From contig JADBXR010000011.1 in NCBI GenBank assembly GCA_020403425.1, forward strand, positions 1-64,000: a stretch of DNA of 64,000 nt. The letters are read 5' to 3'. Position 1 is the stretch's first letter; each line of letters starts with the position of its first letter. Of this stretch, positions 1 to 9,276 are shown one piece after another. The notes beneath the pieces are model-generated. The model was not told where the DNA came from. It saw only the letters and a list, made by a program, of their open reading frames with translations, and ran no database searches. The stretch comes from Chitinophagaceae bacterium (lineage in GTDB: Bacteria > Bacteroidota > Bacteroidia > Chitinophagales > Chitinophagaceae). A program made the translations under genes and the position numbers.

Positions 1-122
1 CAGTTGTAAATGGTTGCTTCTGATACGCCATGCTCGCGGGCAACCTCCTTGGTTGTTCGACCGCCTTCCTGTTGCTTTAAAATGGAAACAATCTGGGTCT
101 CCGTAAATCGTGTCTTTTTCAT
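1..122 (-). CDS. IS3-family transposase OrfA, partial
   Basis: The minus strand from 122 opens with ATG and encodes 40 residues before the window ends. It starts MKKTRFTETQIVSILKQ and ends in a SEATIYN helix. This is the N-terminal helix-turn-helix of IS3-family OrfA (HTH_Tnp_1), which binds the terminal repeats. It resembles OrfA of the neighbouring element ([17 protein letters not shown]) but is clearly a different IS. Only the gene start is present. Confidence 0.8.
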   Translation of the reverse strand, partial: MKKTRFTETQIVSILKQQEGGRTTKEVAREHGVSEATIYN

Positions 123-223
123 ATTTGCAGTTTAAATTTAATGACCTCCCCCCGAAAAATCGGGCATATATAAATTAGAAAAACGGGCAATTATTCATGA
201 TTTAAAAAAATGAAAAATTGCTC

Positions 224-490
224 ATGAAAAAGACAAAGTACACCGAGCAGCAGATTGCCTTTGCATTGAAGCAGGCAGAGACTGGGACATCCGTTCAGGA
301 AGTTTGTAGAAAAATGGGGATCAGCGAAGCCACCTTTTATAATTGGAAGAAAAAGTATGGTGGATTGGGTATCACGGAACTGAGGCGATTAAGACAGCTG
401 GAAGATGAAAATTTCCGGTTGAAGCAGATTGTAGCGGACCTGACGCTAGACAAGCAGATGTTACAGGATGTCTTAAAAAAAAATGTCTGA
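224..490 (+). CDS. IS3-family transposase OrfA
   Basis: 88-residue OrfA with an N-terminal helix-turn-helix (about residues 5-45, including [16 protein letters not shown]) and a C-terminal leucine-rich coiled coil used for multimerisation. The ATG at 224 is preferred over an in-frame TTG at 218, by analogy with the MKKT start of related OrfA proteins. A run of nine A (475-483) lies just before the stop. It is the expected -1 slippage site that would fuse OrfA to the downstream OrfB frame. Confidence 0.9.
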   Translation: MKKTKYTEQQIAFALKQAETGTSVQEVCRKMGISEATFYNWKKKYGGLGITELRRLRQLEDENFRLKQIVADLTLDKQMLQDVLKKNV

Positions 491-510
491 AGGTTAGGCA
501 GTTAAAGCTG

Positions 511-1329
511 TTGGTTCAGAAGTTGATCGATCAATACAAGGTATCTGCAAAAAAGGCTTGTTCTGCGGTATTACTTGCCCGTTCGATGTGGTATTACAAG
601 TCAACCAAGCGCTCAGACAAGGCGGTTAGAACCAGGATAAAAGAGATAGCGAATACAAGAATCCGGTACGGTGTGAACAGGATTCACATTTTACTTAGGC
701 GGGAAGGTTGGAAAGATAATAAGAAGCGCGTACACCGTATCTACAAAGAGGAAGGGCTAAACCTGAGAAGCAAAAGGCCAAGGAGAAGCAAAGTAGCTGC
801 TCATCGGATGGAGCGACCTGATCTGAATAATTTACACCAGTGCTGGTCGATGGATTTTGTGGCGGATCAGCTCTTTGACGGCAGGAAATTCAGGGTCTTA
901 ACTTTAGTGGATAATTTTAGTCGCCAGTGCCTTGCAACCAGGGTTGGCCAATCGATCAAAGGAATAGATGTTGTTCGCCTGATGGAAGACGTGAAACAGT
1001 ATCATCGGGTTACACCGAAAAGAATACAGGTTGACAATGGCAGTGAATTTATCAGTAAAGATTTTGATCGGTGGGCATATGAAAATCAGGTAACTTTAGA
1101 TTACTCAAGACCCGGAAAACCAACGGATAATCCGTTCATTGAATCGTTTAACGGCAGCTTTAGAGATGAATGCCTGAATACAAATTGGTTCCTGTCACTG
1201 GAAGACGCTGTTGAGAAAATAGAAGACTGGCGACATGAATACAACCACTTCAGACCGCATAGTTCATTAAACGGAATGACACCTCAGGAGATGGTTGAAA
1301 TGTACCAAAAAGGGAGCCCGGATCTCTAA
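511..1329 (+). CDS. IS3-family transposase OrfB (DDE integrase domain)
   Basis: Catalytic part of the transposase. An HTH_21-type region is followed by the rve integrase core. The first Asp is in [10 protein letters not shown], the second in VDNGSEF, and the Glu in [16 protein letters not shown], forming the DDE triad that cuts and joins DNA ends. The 272-residue reading begins at TTG. The same frame is open upstream to the A-run at 475-483, so the active protein is probably an OrfAB fusion made by programmed -1 frameshifting. The conserved motifs match the IS407-like branch. Confidence 0.92.
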   Translation: MVQKLIDQYKVSAKKACSAVLLARSMWYYKSTKRSDKAVRTRIKEIANTRIRYGVNRIHILLRREGWKDNKKRVHRIYKEEGLNLRSKRPRRSKVAAHRMERPDLNNLHQCWSMDFVADQLFDGRKFRVLTLVDNFSRQCLATRVGQSIKGIDVVRLMEDVKQYHRVTPKRIQVDNGSEFISKDFDRWAYENQVTLDYSRPGKPTDNPFIESFNGSFRDECLNTNWFLSLEDAVEKIEDWRHEYNHFRPHSSLNGMTPQEMVEMYQKGSPDL

Positions 1330-1593
1330 TTTACCGTGTCTGATTATTGGGTGAGGGTCATTAAGCCTTTGGCTCTAATTTTAAACTGTCTGCGATTTAG
1401 GGATACTTACACTTCTTTATAAATCAGTTATTTCATTTTTTTGGAAATACCTTCCATTTGGATTATTAAAAATACTAACTGGATAACATTTATAAGTTTA
1501 TTTGGCGTTTTGCTAGTTGTTTATTTTTCCTAAAATAGTCAGTTTAATATGAGTATGATTAAGGCCTCTATGGCACTTTTTTAATAAGATCCT

Positions 1594-1998
1594 ATGAATG
1601 AGATTCCCACTTTGGATGGTGATGGCAATGTTTTATCCATCTTACAGGAAATAGTAACACGGATAACTGCTATCGAACATTTATTGTATGTGCAATCTCC
1701 ATCCAATTCTCTTACTAATTCAAATGAGACGCTTCCTTCTATTACGTGGTCAGCTAGTAAAACCGATCTAATTGAACTGATCTATGGTCTCTATGCCAAC
1801 AGGGTATTTAATAACGGAAAGACTACCATCAAAGAGATCACTCATTTTTTCGAGGAAGCATTAGGTGTAAAACTGGGGAATACCTCACTGCGTTTCCAGG
1901 AAATATTACGCCGTAAAGATTCGATAGCCTTTCTGGATCAGGTACGTGATGCATTAGAAACCTATATGGCCCGCATCGATGATAAAACAAGAACCTGA
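1594..1998 (+). CDS. RteC-like protein
   Basis: 134-residue protein whose C-terminal half (about 50-130) resembles the RteC C-terminal region of Bacteroidota mobile elements. The recognisable blocks are WSASKTDLIELIYGLYA, FNNGKTTIKEITHFFEEALG and a closing LETYMARID segment. In CTnDOT, RteC activates excision genes. Related short proteins without the RteC N-terminus are common cargo near tra regions, so a regulatory role here is inferred. The N-terminal 45 residues are not recognised. The gene stands alone just upstream of the ICE accessory block. Confidence 0.65.
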   Translation: MNEIPTLDGDGNVLSILQEIVTRITAIEHLLYVQSPSNSLTNSNETLPSITWSASKTDLIELIYGLYANRVFNNGKTTIKEITHFFEEALGVKLGNTSLRFQEILRRKDSIAFLDQVRDALETYMARIDDKTRT

Positions 1999-2007
1999 TA
2001 GGTTCTT
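1989..2007 (+). terminator. Short hairpin at the end of the RteC-like gene
   Basis: AAGAACCT-GAT-AGGTTCTT forms an 8-bp perfect stem with a 3-nt loop overlapping the stop codon at 1996-1998. There is no U-run directly after it, so it may stabilise the 3' end rather than terminate transcription. Confidence 0.3.
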
Positions 2008-2088
2008 AACAAATTATTTTGAAAATTTCCTTACAGACTACGAATCCGACTACGAAACAGGCAGTTCGGATCATTCCACATTTGTGGT

Positions 2089-2598
2089 ATGAAATCATTC
2101 TTCCTAATTTTTTTGCTTTCAGGATGGGTTGCAGCCAAGACGCAAGCGGTGGGTGTATTCGGTGGTAGATCCCTGATGGCAGCCGATCATTTAGCCGTAA
2201 GGTATCTCCATCCTTCTAATTATCCACTTCAGTTCACTGCCCAATTATTTCGTGAAAGTTCCAATAGAAAGCAACTTCATTATGTTTCCTATGGAGCCAT
2301 CACTTCTGTAGAAATTTCATCAGCGGTAGATTCATATCAATCCTCCTCGCTTAGTTACCGGCTAGGTCTTGGTGCAGTTATCCTAATTGAAAGGGAACCC
2401 TGGATATTGAGTACTCCCAAATCCCACCACCAAACAGGGTTAGGATTAGCAGGTGAGGTAACTGGTATCTGGAACGTTTCCTCCGCTTTTGGTTTATGTG
2501 TCTTCGGGCAGCAAAAATGGCTATTCAGCCCGGTATTAGGGAATCGTCAGTTTGTATTTGGGATGGGATTGGTTTACCAGCTGAATATTAAATATTGA
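2089..2598 (+). CDS. Putative outer-membrane protein, possibly TraO-like
   Basis: 169-residue secreted protein. It has an N-terminal signal peptide (about residues 1-20, ending WVAAKTQA), then alternating hydrophobic/aromatic strands and a terminal YQLNIKY strand typical of small outer-membrane beta-barrels. Its size and position at an ICE suggest a TraO-type conjugal outer-membrane protein, but I see no diagnostic motif and TraO normally lies downstream of TraN. It is 24 bp upstream of the giant repeat protein, with which it probably forms an operon. It could instead be a barrel serving that surface protein. Confidence 0.4.
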   Translation: MKSFFLIFLLSGWVAAKTQAVGVFGGRSLMAADHLAVRYLHPSNYPLQFTAQLFRESSNRKQLHYVSYGAITSVEISSAVDSYQSSSLSYRLGLGAVILIEREPWILSTPKSHHQTGLGLAGEVTGIWNVSSAFGLCVFGQQKWLFSPVLGNRQFVFGMGLVYQLNIKY

Positions 2599-2622
2599 AT
2601 TGTCACTAACATAATAATTTGT

Positions 2623-5600
2623 ATGAAAAAATGGCTATTTTTTTTCTGTCTGTTGAATTTTAGTTTGGACCTAAAAGCCCAGGGTAACTATTCGTTGAAC
2701 GTCAGTTCCGACCGGATGTTTTATTGTACGCAAGATCAGGTTGCAAAAGTCAACGGTAAGGTGTATTCTATTTCATCAGTCTATTTTACAGGAGTCAAGT
2801 TTCATTTCTACTATTATATATCCGGATTTTACCAGGAGATTGGCTACTATTCGGTTAGTTCCTCCGGAGGAACACTATTCAGTACTTATGGTAATATCCA
2901 ACCATTGTATTTTGATGGGAGCAAAATCGGTAACCCTCAACAACACGCAGGAGGTGGAAGTTTACTTTGGATAAGCATTGATGTTCCTTACAACAGTTTC
3001 CCCAATAATAATACAGGGCAACAACTGGTAGTGGACATAGAAGGCATTGATCAGTATGGTTCAACCACTACTCACTCATCGAAACTAAATTATTCTGTAC
3101 CGCTACTGTATACCAATCCTGTGGTACTCAATTCCTCAACCATCTCGGCAGATGCCACTATTTTATGTGGAGGTGCATCCGTTCAATTGAGTGGTGCGCC
3201 GAATATGGTATCCTATGGATTCAGGTATGATTGGTACAGGGATGGGACAGCTATCGCTTTGTCTGATGCGAGTGGTATACTTTCAATCAATTCGCCAGGT
3301 AGTTATTATGCGATTGTCAGTGATGTGTGCCAGACAGCCACCACCAATACGATACTTATCAGTTCGGGTAATCCACCTGGTAAGCCGGGAGTGAATTCAT
3401 CCAGCGGCACCTTATTATGTAATGGTGCTTCCACGACCTTGACGGCAAGCCCTACGGCGGGCGGAACGATTTATTGGAACACGGGTGCCACGGGTACCAG
3501 TATTTCGGTTTCTGCTGCTGGCGATTATTATTGCTGGGAGATCAATGGCTGCGGACAGGGACCCAACAGTGATGTAATTACTATCAGTACCGGCAGTAAC
3601 CCTGCTGCTCCCTCTATTTCAAGCAGTGCGGGTATTTTACTCTGTAATGGCAGCAGCACTACCCTGACCGCCTCGGGAGTGGCTGGAACAGTAACCTGGA
3701 ATACGGGGCAAACCGGTAATGCCATTACAGTAAGTAGCGGTGGGGCGTATTATGCTTACCAGTCAAACAGTTGCGGAACCAGTGGGAATAGCAATACCAT
3801 CAGTGTAAGTACCGGAGCTACACCTGCCACTTTGAGTATCAGCAGCAGTAATGGAACCCTGCTTTGTAATGGAGCTTCCACTACCTTAACAGCTTCGGGA
3901 ATAGAAGGAGCGGTTACCTGGAATACTGGACAGACGGGCAATTCAATCACGATCAGTTCTGCCGGAACTTATTATGCTTATCAAACCAATAGTTGCGGTA
4001 CCAGTGCGAACAGCAATACTATTACCATCAGTACAGGCAGTACACCGGGTACACCCTCTATCAGCAGCAGTAACGGAACATTACTTTGTAACGGCGGCAC
4101 TACCTTGCTGTCGGCGGCTGGTGTTGATGGCACTGTAAACTGGAGCACGGGTCAGACGGGTGGTTCCATTAGTGTCAGCAGTGCGGGAACCTATTTTGCT
4201 AATCAGACCAATAGTTGCGGAACCAGTGCGAATAGTAATACCCTTAGCATCAGTACCCTGGTAACAGCGGCTGCACCCATTGTAACCATCAGTAATGGTA
4301 GTTTTTTGTGCAATGGGGCTTCTACGGTTCTAAGCACTGCTCCATCCTACGGAGGGTTTATTCGCTGGAATACGGGCCAGACAGGTAATACTATTACTGT
4401 TTCGGCGGCCGGAACCTATTATGCGTGGGAGCAGAATGGTTGTGGTAATTCTTCCAATAGTAATGCTATCATCATCACGACTGGCAATGCGCCAGTAGCC
4501 CCCACTGTTAGTCCTGGCAACAATCAACTGCTTTGTAATGGTGCTTCCGCTACGCTAACTGCCACCGGTTCCAATATCGCCTGGTCTACGGGTAATACGG
4601 GTAATAGCCTTACAGTTTCCAGCGCAGGCACTTATTATGCTTATGATCGTAATAGCTGCGGCAATTCTTCTTTTTCCAACCAGGTAGTGGTTGCCACGGG
4701 CAATTGCCCGATACCTGTTCCCGGAACTTCTTATACCATTTGTCCGGGAACACTCAAAACACTGGACGCCGGTAGTGGATTTGAATCCTATCTCTGGAGC
4801 AATGGAGCCAATACCCAAACCATCAGTGTGGGCCCCGGAACTTATTCAGTAACCGTGATGAAAAATGGATGTTATGCCAGTTCGGCTGTTGTAACGGTGA
4901 ATGATTATACGGTGACCGTTCCTACTATTACCGCATCTGGCCCAACTACCTTCTGTTCAGGAGGAAGTGTCACCCTTTCTGCTTCCAGTGGCACGGCTTA
5001 TTTGTGGAATACCGGTGCCACCGGATCCTCCATCAATGTAACTTCTGCCGGTAATTATTCCGTCACCATTACGGATAACAATGGTTGCCAGGTAAATTCC
5101 AGTCCCATTGCAACGATGGTTAGTCCCTTGCCCGGTGCCACGATTACAGGAAGCACAGCGGTTTGTCAAAGCAGTGGCTCACCAATGATCAGCTTAAGTG
5201 GTAGTGGCGGCAGTACACCCTATACTTTTACCTATCGGATCAATGGCGGAACGGCTCAAAGCGTTAGCACCGGCAGCGGTAATAGTGTTTCCATTGCTGT
5301 TCCAACAACTACAGCGGGCAGTTATTCTTATTCACTTGTCAGTGTACAGGAATCCAGTTCTACGGCCTGCGCAGGACCAGCCAGCGGAGTAGCTACTGTT
5401 TTGGTGAACCCATTACCGGTAGCTTCCATCAGTGGCACTACTTCGGTTTGTGAGAGTGCCACTGCACCGCAGATCAGTTTTATAGGTAGTAATGGTACGG
5501 CTCCTTATACTTTTGTTTACCGGGTCAATGATGGGGCTGCGCAAACCATTGCAACTGCAACAGGAAACAGTGTGAGTATATCTGTACCCACAGGTTCTGC

Positions 5601-7599
5601 CGGGACCTATATTTACTCGCTGGTCAGTGTTAGTGATGCCAGTAGTACTTCCTGTTCCAATACCGCCAGTGGATCGGCAACCATTACGGTCAATCCACTA
5701 CCCACGGCTTCTCTTTCTGGTAATGCCCTGGTTTGTCAGAACGGAACAGAACCTGCGATCAGCTTTACGGGTGGTAATGGCACGGCTCCATATACGTTTA
5801 CTTATGCGATTAATGGCGGAAGTCAACAAAGTATCAGCACTTCGAGTGGTAATAGTGTAAGTATTTCAACACCTACAAGTGTGGCCGGTAATTTTAATTA
5901 CCAGTTGATCAATGTCAGGGATGCCAGTGGTACAACTTGCAGCAATGCTGTGAATGGATCAGTAACCATTACGGTTAATCCATTGCCTTTGGCTACTATC
6001 AGCGGTTCAAGCATTGTTTGTCAAAACAGTGCTTCCCCTGTCATTCAATTTACCGGTTCGGGTGGTACGGCTCCCTATACATTTGTTTACCGTATCAATG
6101 GGGGAGCTAATCAGTCTGTGAGTACTTCCTCCGGAAACACTCTTAGCCTCGGTGTATCCACAGCAACTCCTGGTTACTATACCTATACACTCGTCAGCGT
6201 GAGTGATGCCGGCAACACCCATTGTACCGCTACTGCCAATGGATCAGCTACTATTGTGGTGAATCCCCTTCCTTCGGCCTCCATCAGCGGGGAGGTCGCG
6301 GTTTGCCAAAATGCCCATTCCCCACAGATCAACTTTACCGGTTCTGGTGGAACAGCACCTTACATTTTTACCTATCGTGTCAATGGGGGTGCCAACCAAA
6401 CGATTACCACCACTACCGGCAATAACATCCATCTTGCCGTACCTACTCAAATAGCCGGAAGTTTTACCTACAGTTTGATCAGTGTGCAGGATGGCAGTAC
6501 AACTTCCTGTACGAATGCCGCTGTTGGAGAAGTAACTGTTACAGTCTATCCTCAACCAGATGCGGCGGTAATCACCACCAGTGAATCGCATCTCTGTAAT
6601 GGTTCCAGCGGCGTGATTAGAATACTCAACTATGTCAGTGGCAATACTTATGAGTGGCATTACAATCAATCGGTGCTGAAGACCTCGTTACATGATACTA
6701 TCATCAATGGGAATGCCGGAGGATTCACGGTTCGTGCTATCAGTGCACTGGGATGTCGGGCAGCTTCCAACTCCAATGAAATACAAATCACCACCGGTAC
6801 GGTAACTACTCCTGTGATTCTTGGGGCGAGAAAGGTTTGTGAAGGTGGCAAAACGGAGCTGGTGGTTGCCAGCCAGGAAAAACGCTTTGAATTATGGCGG
6901 TGGGCGGATCCTCCTGACCGTGGCCAACCCCGGCAAATTTATAGTTGGGACAGCCATTTTTTCGCCGAAGCCGGGCAGTATCAGGTATGGGTTATGCGGG
7001 AAGGATGCTTTGATAGTTCACTTGTAACTGTTACAGCAGATGATACTGTTTACCCGGCTGGCGAATTGATGATCAATCCCTCAACCGTTCCCTATGGTGG
7101 TGCTGTGCAGTTGAATGCAGCCATTACCAATGCGGGTGTGTTTCACTGGGATTTGGGGGACGGTACCAAACTGGTAACAAAGGACAGTGTCGTGACCCAA
7201 TATTATTATAAAGCTGCTGATTCATTGCTGGTGCAGGTGGATGCCGTGAGTCCCAGAAACTGCATCACTCATTTTTCCAGGTGGCTGCGTGTTTTGCCAG
7301 AACCTGTTGCCCCCAAAAGGGAACCTTTTGACAGGGGGAATCTAAAGGACTGGAATGTGTATCCTATTCCTTTTCAGGATCACCTGAAGGTTTCCGTCAT
7401 TCTGAACAGAAAGCAGGAAGTACGCATTGAGCTTTTTTCTGGTGATGGTAAAAGAGTGAAAAGCTGGAACAAGGTAGGCGTAGAAGGAGAGAACTTATTC
7501 CGCCTCGATGGAGTGGAGCATCTCACTCGCGGAGTAATGTATTTCATTACGGCCATCTATAACAACGAAAAACATTTTGATAAAGTCTATAAAAATTAA
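2623..7599 (+). CDS. Giant repeat surface protein with T9SS type A sorting domain
   Basis: 1658 residues, predicted secreted surface protein. The signal peptide is at 1-20 (ending LDLKAQ). A unique N-terminal region to about 170 is followed by tandem Ig-like repeats of about 75 residues. These carry the recurring motifs LLCNG, WNTGQTG and SAGTYYA and span about residues 250-700. Five further repeats of about 95 residues (motifs VCQN, GTAPYTF, YRINGG; about 840-1310) come next. A PKD-like segment (about 1480-1560) precedes a C-terminal sorting domain with WNVYPIPF and a lysine-containing tail. That last domain is the T9SS type A signal for export across the outer membrane and anchoring. The protein is probably an adhesin. 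It lies directly upstream of a lipoprotein and a PorV-like gene, all inside a conjugative element. Confidence 0.88.
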   Translation: MKKWLFFFCLLNFSLDLKAQGNYSLNVSSDRMFYCTQDQVAKVNGKVYSISSVYFTGVKFHFYYYISGFYQEIGYYSVSSSGGTLFSTYGNIQPLYFDGSKIGNPQQHAGGGSLLWISIDVPYNSFPNNNTGQQLVVDIEGIDQYGSTTTHSSKLNYSVPLLYTNPVVLNSSTISADATILCGGASVQLSGAPNMVSYGFRYDWYRDGTAIALSDASGILSINSPGSYYAIVSDVCQTATTNTILISSGNPPGKPGVNSSSGTLLCNGASTTLTASPTAGGTIYWNTGATGTSISVSAAGDYYCWEINGCGQGPNSDVITISTGSNPAAPSISSSAGILLCNGSSTTLTASGVAGTVTWNTGQTGNAITVSSGGAYYAYQSNSCGTSGNSNTISVSTGATPATLSISSSNGTLLCNGASTTLTASGIEGAVTWNTGQTGNSITISSAGTYYAYQTNSCGTSANSNTITISTGSTPGTPSISSSNGTLLCNGGTTLLSAAGVDGTVNWSTGQTGGSISVSSAGTYFANQTNSCGTSANSNTLSISTLVTAAAPIVTISNGSFLCNGASTVLSTAPSYGGFIRWNTGQTGNTITVSAAGTYYAWEQNGCGNSSNSNAIIITTGNAPVAPTVSPGNNQLLCNGASATLTATGSNIAWSTGNTGNSLTVSSAGTYYAYDRNSCGNSSFSNQVVVATGNCPIPVPGTSYTICPGTLKTLDAGSGFESYLWSNGANTQTISVGPGTYSVTVMKNGCYASSAVVTVNDYTVTVPTITASGPTTFCSGGSVTLSASSGTAYLWNTGATGSSINVTSAGNYSVTITDNNGCQVNSSPIATMVSPLPGATITGSTAVCQSSGSPMISLSGSGGSTPYTFTYRINGGTAQSVSTGSGNSVSIAVPTTTAGSYSYSLVSVQESSSTACAGPASGVATVLVNPLPVASISGTTSVCESATAPQISFIGSNGTAPYTFVYRVNDGAAQTIATATGNSVSISVPTGSAGTYIYSLVSVSDASSTSCSNTASGSATITVNPLPTASLSGNALVCQNGTEPAISFTGGNGTAPYTFTYAINGGSQQSISTSSGNSVSISTPTSVAGNFNYQLINVRDASGTTCSNAVNGSVTITVNPLPLATISGSSIVCQNSASPVIQFTGSGGTAPYTFVYRINGGANQSVSTSSGNTLSLGVSTATPGYYTYTLVSVSDAGNTHCTATANGSATIVVNPLPSASISGEVAVCQNAHSPQINFTGSGGTAPYIFTYRVNGGANQTITTTTGNNIHLAVPTQIAGSFTYSLISVQDGSTTSCTNAAVGEVTVTVYPQPDAAVITTSESHLCNGSSGVIRILNYVSGNTYEWHYNQSVLKTSLHDTIINGNAGGFTVRAISALGCRAASNSNEIQITTGTVTTPVILGARKVCEGGKTELVVASQEKRFELWRWADPPDRGQPRQIYSWDSHFFAEAGQYQVWVMREGCFDSSLVTVTADDTVYPAGELMINPSTVPYGGAVQLNAAITNAGVFHWDLGDGTKLVTKDSVVTQYYYKAADSLLVQVDAVSPRNCITHFSRWLRVLPEPVAPKREPFDRGNLKDWNVYPIPFQDHLKVSVILNRKQEVRIELFSGDGKRVKSWNKVGVEGENLFRLDGVEHLTRGVMYFITAIYNNEKHFDKVYKN
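3370..4700 (+). repeat. Tandem in-gene repeats, about 225-bp period
   Basis: Six consecutive units encode an Ig-like module. The codons for LCNG recur at about 3415, 3640, 3865, 4090, 4310 and 4535. Each unit carries a conserved WNTG or WSTG block and a cysteine near CGTS or CGNS that could pair with the Cys of LCNG. Central units are the most alike, suggesting recent duplication or gene conversion. More divergent related units flank the block at about 3160, 4735 and 4950. Confidence 0.85.
5130..6560 (+). repeat. Tandem in-gene repeats, about 285-bp period
   Basis: Five consecutive units of about 95 codons encode the pattern NPLP, ISG, VCQN, GTAPYTF, YRINGG, YSLVSV and TITV. The VCQ/VCE codons fall near 5160, 5448, 5730, 6015 and 6300. 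The units are strongly similar but not identical. This is a second module type, distinct from the 225-bp repeat, so the protein has two independently expanded arrays. Confidence 0.85.
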
Positions 7600-7603
7600 A
7601 AAC

Positions 7604-8284
7604 ATGAAACAGTGGATCAATCTGTGTGTGTTGTGTTTGCTGGGTGCTTGTTCGGACAAATACCAATCTATCCTGGGTGCTGCCCCAAAACAGGAACTAT
7701 CCTTTAACAAGGACAGCGTTCAAATTCGTGAAAGAGACTATACTAATATACTCTATTCTGCTAACGGCCAACTGACGCTTTATTGCAAGGATGTTATCCA
7801 CCAGTTAAACCTGTTACGGGATGATACCAGTACCAGTCTGCACCTGCTGTATAGGGGAGAAGATATAGTCCCGGGTAAATCTTTACCGGTAGCAGATAGT
7901 TTGCAGCTGTTTATTGCCGCAGACAAGCCAGGGATGTATCAGTTAAGATTTAACCTGACAGACAGGTTGGGTCGGGTCATCACCCAACAATTACCAGTAA
8001 GGGTTTTAGCCAACCAACCAGCTATACCTGATTTTTTCTATCGCATGGAGGAGCAGACCCAGTTGCAAAGCTGGCCCTTTCAATTCAACGCATCCTTATC
8101 ACATAAGCCGGATGGGATCATCACCCGTTATCATTATTCCATTAATGGACAAGCGATCGACTCGCGCGATCCGGTTATCAGGTGGGTCTTCCGGGCAAAG
8201 GGTGAGCATATTGTCGGACTCTCGGTTACCGACGATCTGGCTCAGCCATCCGCTACCGTGTATAAAAAAATTATGATCCCATGA
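7604..8284 (+). CDS. Putative lipoprotein of the adhesin/PorV-like operon
   Basis: 226-residue protein with a lipobox (LCLLGAC, Cys about residue 16), so probably anchored in a membrane. The start at 7604 is chosen because it lies 4 bp after the upstream stop and opens a proper signal peptide; an in-frame start at 7577 would overlap the upstream gene. The body reads like extracellular Ig/PKD-type strands, ending with a PKD-like segment (GEHIVGLSVTDD). It overlaps the next gene by 4 bp (ATGA), showing translational coupling. The family is not recognised. From context it may help display or stabilise the giant repeat protein. Confidence 0.6.
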   Translation: MKQWINLCVLCLLGACSDKYQSILGAAPKQELSFNKDSVQIRERDYTNILYSANGQLTLYCKDVIHQLNLLRDDTSTSLHLLYRGEDIVPGKSLPVADSLQLFIAADKPGMYQLRFNLTDRLGRVITQQLPVRVLANQPAIPDFFYRMEEQTQLQSWPFQFNASLSHKPDGIITRYHYSINGQAIDSRDPVIRWVFRAKGEHIVGLSVTDDLAQPSATVYKKIMIP

Positions 8285-9243
8285 GAACCTTTTTCTATTT
8301 ACTATTCTGTTGTGTAGTCTTGTCTGCAGATGCACAGGTTCCGGTTACCAGTTTTCCGAGTCTTTCCCTGCATCCGAATAGCCGGGCAATGGCTATGGGT
8401 GATATGGGCATAGCCAGTTCAGTGGGTACCCAATCCCTTTTATACAATCCCGCTAGCAGTGCTTTTGGTTCCTATCAACATCAATTATCGGTGAGTTATC
8501 TGCCCTGGCTTTCTGCGATCAGCAAGGATACCCGGGTACTGAACGCGACCTACCTGTATGCGGTCACGGAACAGTCTGCGATGGGTGTTAACCTTACTTA
8601 CCTGGATATGGGACAAATAGATCTGCGCGATAATACTGGTGCCACACTGGCCAGTTTCCGTGCAAGGGATTATCATTTGGGTATATCCTATGCTTTACAA
8701 TTTGCCAGTCAGCATAGTCTTTCTTCTACGATAAAGTTTTTGGGTCAGCATAACGGTATAGAAAAGCGATTCAGTTTTTCCGGTGATATCGGATACTACG
8801 GATATGGCACAATCGGATCTGAAAACAGAAGAATTCTTTTTGGGGTAACGCTTACCAATCTAGGTCCGAAGATCAATCTGCCCTTAACTGCGGCAGTGGG
8901 TATCGGGTATTTACAGATCTATGAATCGGGGGATCGATTGACGGCAGGAATGGATCTGAGCCGGTTGATAAAAGATGATTGGAAAGGGGTGAGGATATCC
9001 GCGGGTATGGAATATGGATTTGCTGAGACATTTTTTCTTCGGGGAGGTCTCAGCCTGGAAAGTGCAACAAAGGGAGACCGGAAATATTTTTCATTCGGAG
9101 CCGGTTACAAAGGCTTTGTGAGCGACCAGAGTTGGGGAGTGGATCTGTTTTACCTGGTACCATTTGGCAGGAGAGCCGGTATCTCACCATTCCAAAACGT
9201 CTATGGGCTTAGCCTGTTGATCAATATCGGGAGCTATCAGTAA
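8281..9243 (+). CDS. PorV-like T9SS outer-membrane protein (paralogue)
   Basis: 320-residue outer-membrane barrel with signal peptide (about 1-18). The N-terminal region resembles PorV/LptO: LSLHPNSRAMAMGDMGIA, then LLYNPASSAFG and an LSVSYLPWLSAIS segment. PorV shuttles T9SS cargo from the translocon to the attachment complex and binds the C-terminal sorting domain. It is shorter than the usual PorV of about 380 residues, so it is probably a specialised paralogue, with a chromosomal copy expected elsewhere. Its coupling to a T9SS cargo gene and a lipoprotein suggests a dedicated exporter/anchor for that cargo. Confidence 0.65.
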   Translation: MRTFFYLLFCCVVLSADAQVPVTSFPSLSLHPNSRAMAMGDMGIASSVGTQSLLYNPASSAFGSYQHQLSVSYLPWLSAISKDTRVLNATYLYAVTEQSAMGVNLTYLDMGQIDLRDNTGATLASFRARDYHLGISYALQFASQHSLSSTIKFLGQHNGIEKRFSFSGDIGYYGYGTIGSENRRILFGVTLTNLGPKINLPLTAAVGIGYLQIYESGDRLTAGMDLSRLIKDDWKGVRISAGMEYGFAETFFLRGGLSLESATKGDRKYFSFGAGYKGFVSDQSWGVDLFYLVPFGRRAGISPFQNVYGLSLLINIGSYQ

Positions 9244-9276
9244 ATAAAGTAGTGTGTAAAAGAGGGCGATGCAGGT

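Larger units (their letters stand above)
142..1360 (+). mobile_element. Complete IS3-family insertion sequence, IS407-like
   Basis: This 1219-bp element has imperfect inverted ends. The left end reads TGACCTCCCCCC from 142. The right end, read from 1360 on the minus strand, is TGACCCTCACCC. It is flanked by the 4-bp direct repeat TTAA (138-141 and 1361-1364), and 4-bp duplication is usual for the IS407 group. It contains orfA and orfB in the -1 frame arrangement with intact DDE residues, so it is probably functional. It inserted within the leader of another IS3-type element, a typical nested arrangement at the edge of a mobile region. Confidence 0.85.
1..1411 (-). mobile_element. Outer IS3-family element, interrupted and cut by window edge
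   Basis: A second IS3-family element, transcribed on the minus strand. Its orfA start is at 1-122. Its 5' leader is split by the inner element at 142-1360 and seems to continue at 1365-1411. There the minus strand reads TGTAAGTATCCC, a plausible IS3 left end because such elements typically start with TG. Removing the inner element leaves about 65 bp between this end and the orfA ATG, normal spacing for the family. The 3' part lies outside the window, so the right end and target duplication cannot be seen. Confidence 0.5.

Noticed and set aside
3370..6560. CRISPR array suggested by regular repeats
   Set aside because: The repeats are in-frame codons of one protein with 225- and 285-bp periods and no short repeat-spacer structure.
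6244..6669. 141-codon minus-strand ORF in the repeat protein
   Set aside because: Shadow of repetitive coding sequence; repeated pattern mirrors the plus-strand units.
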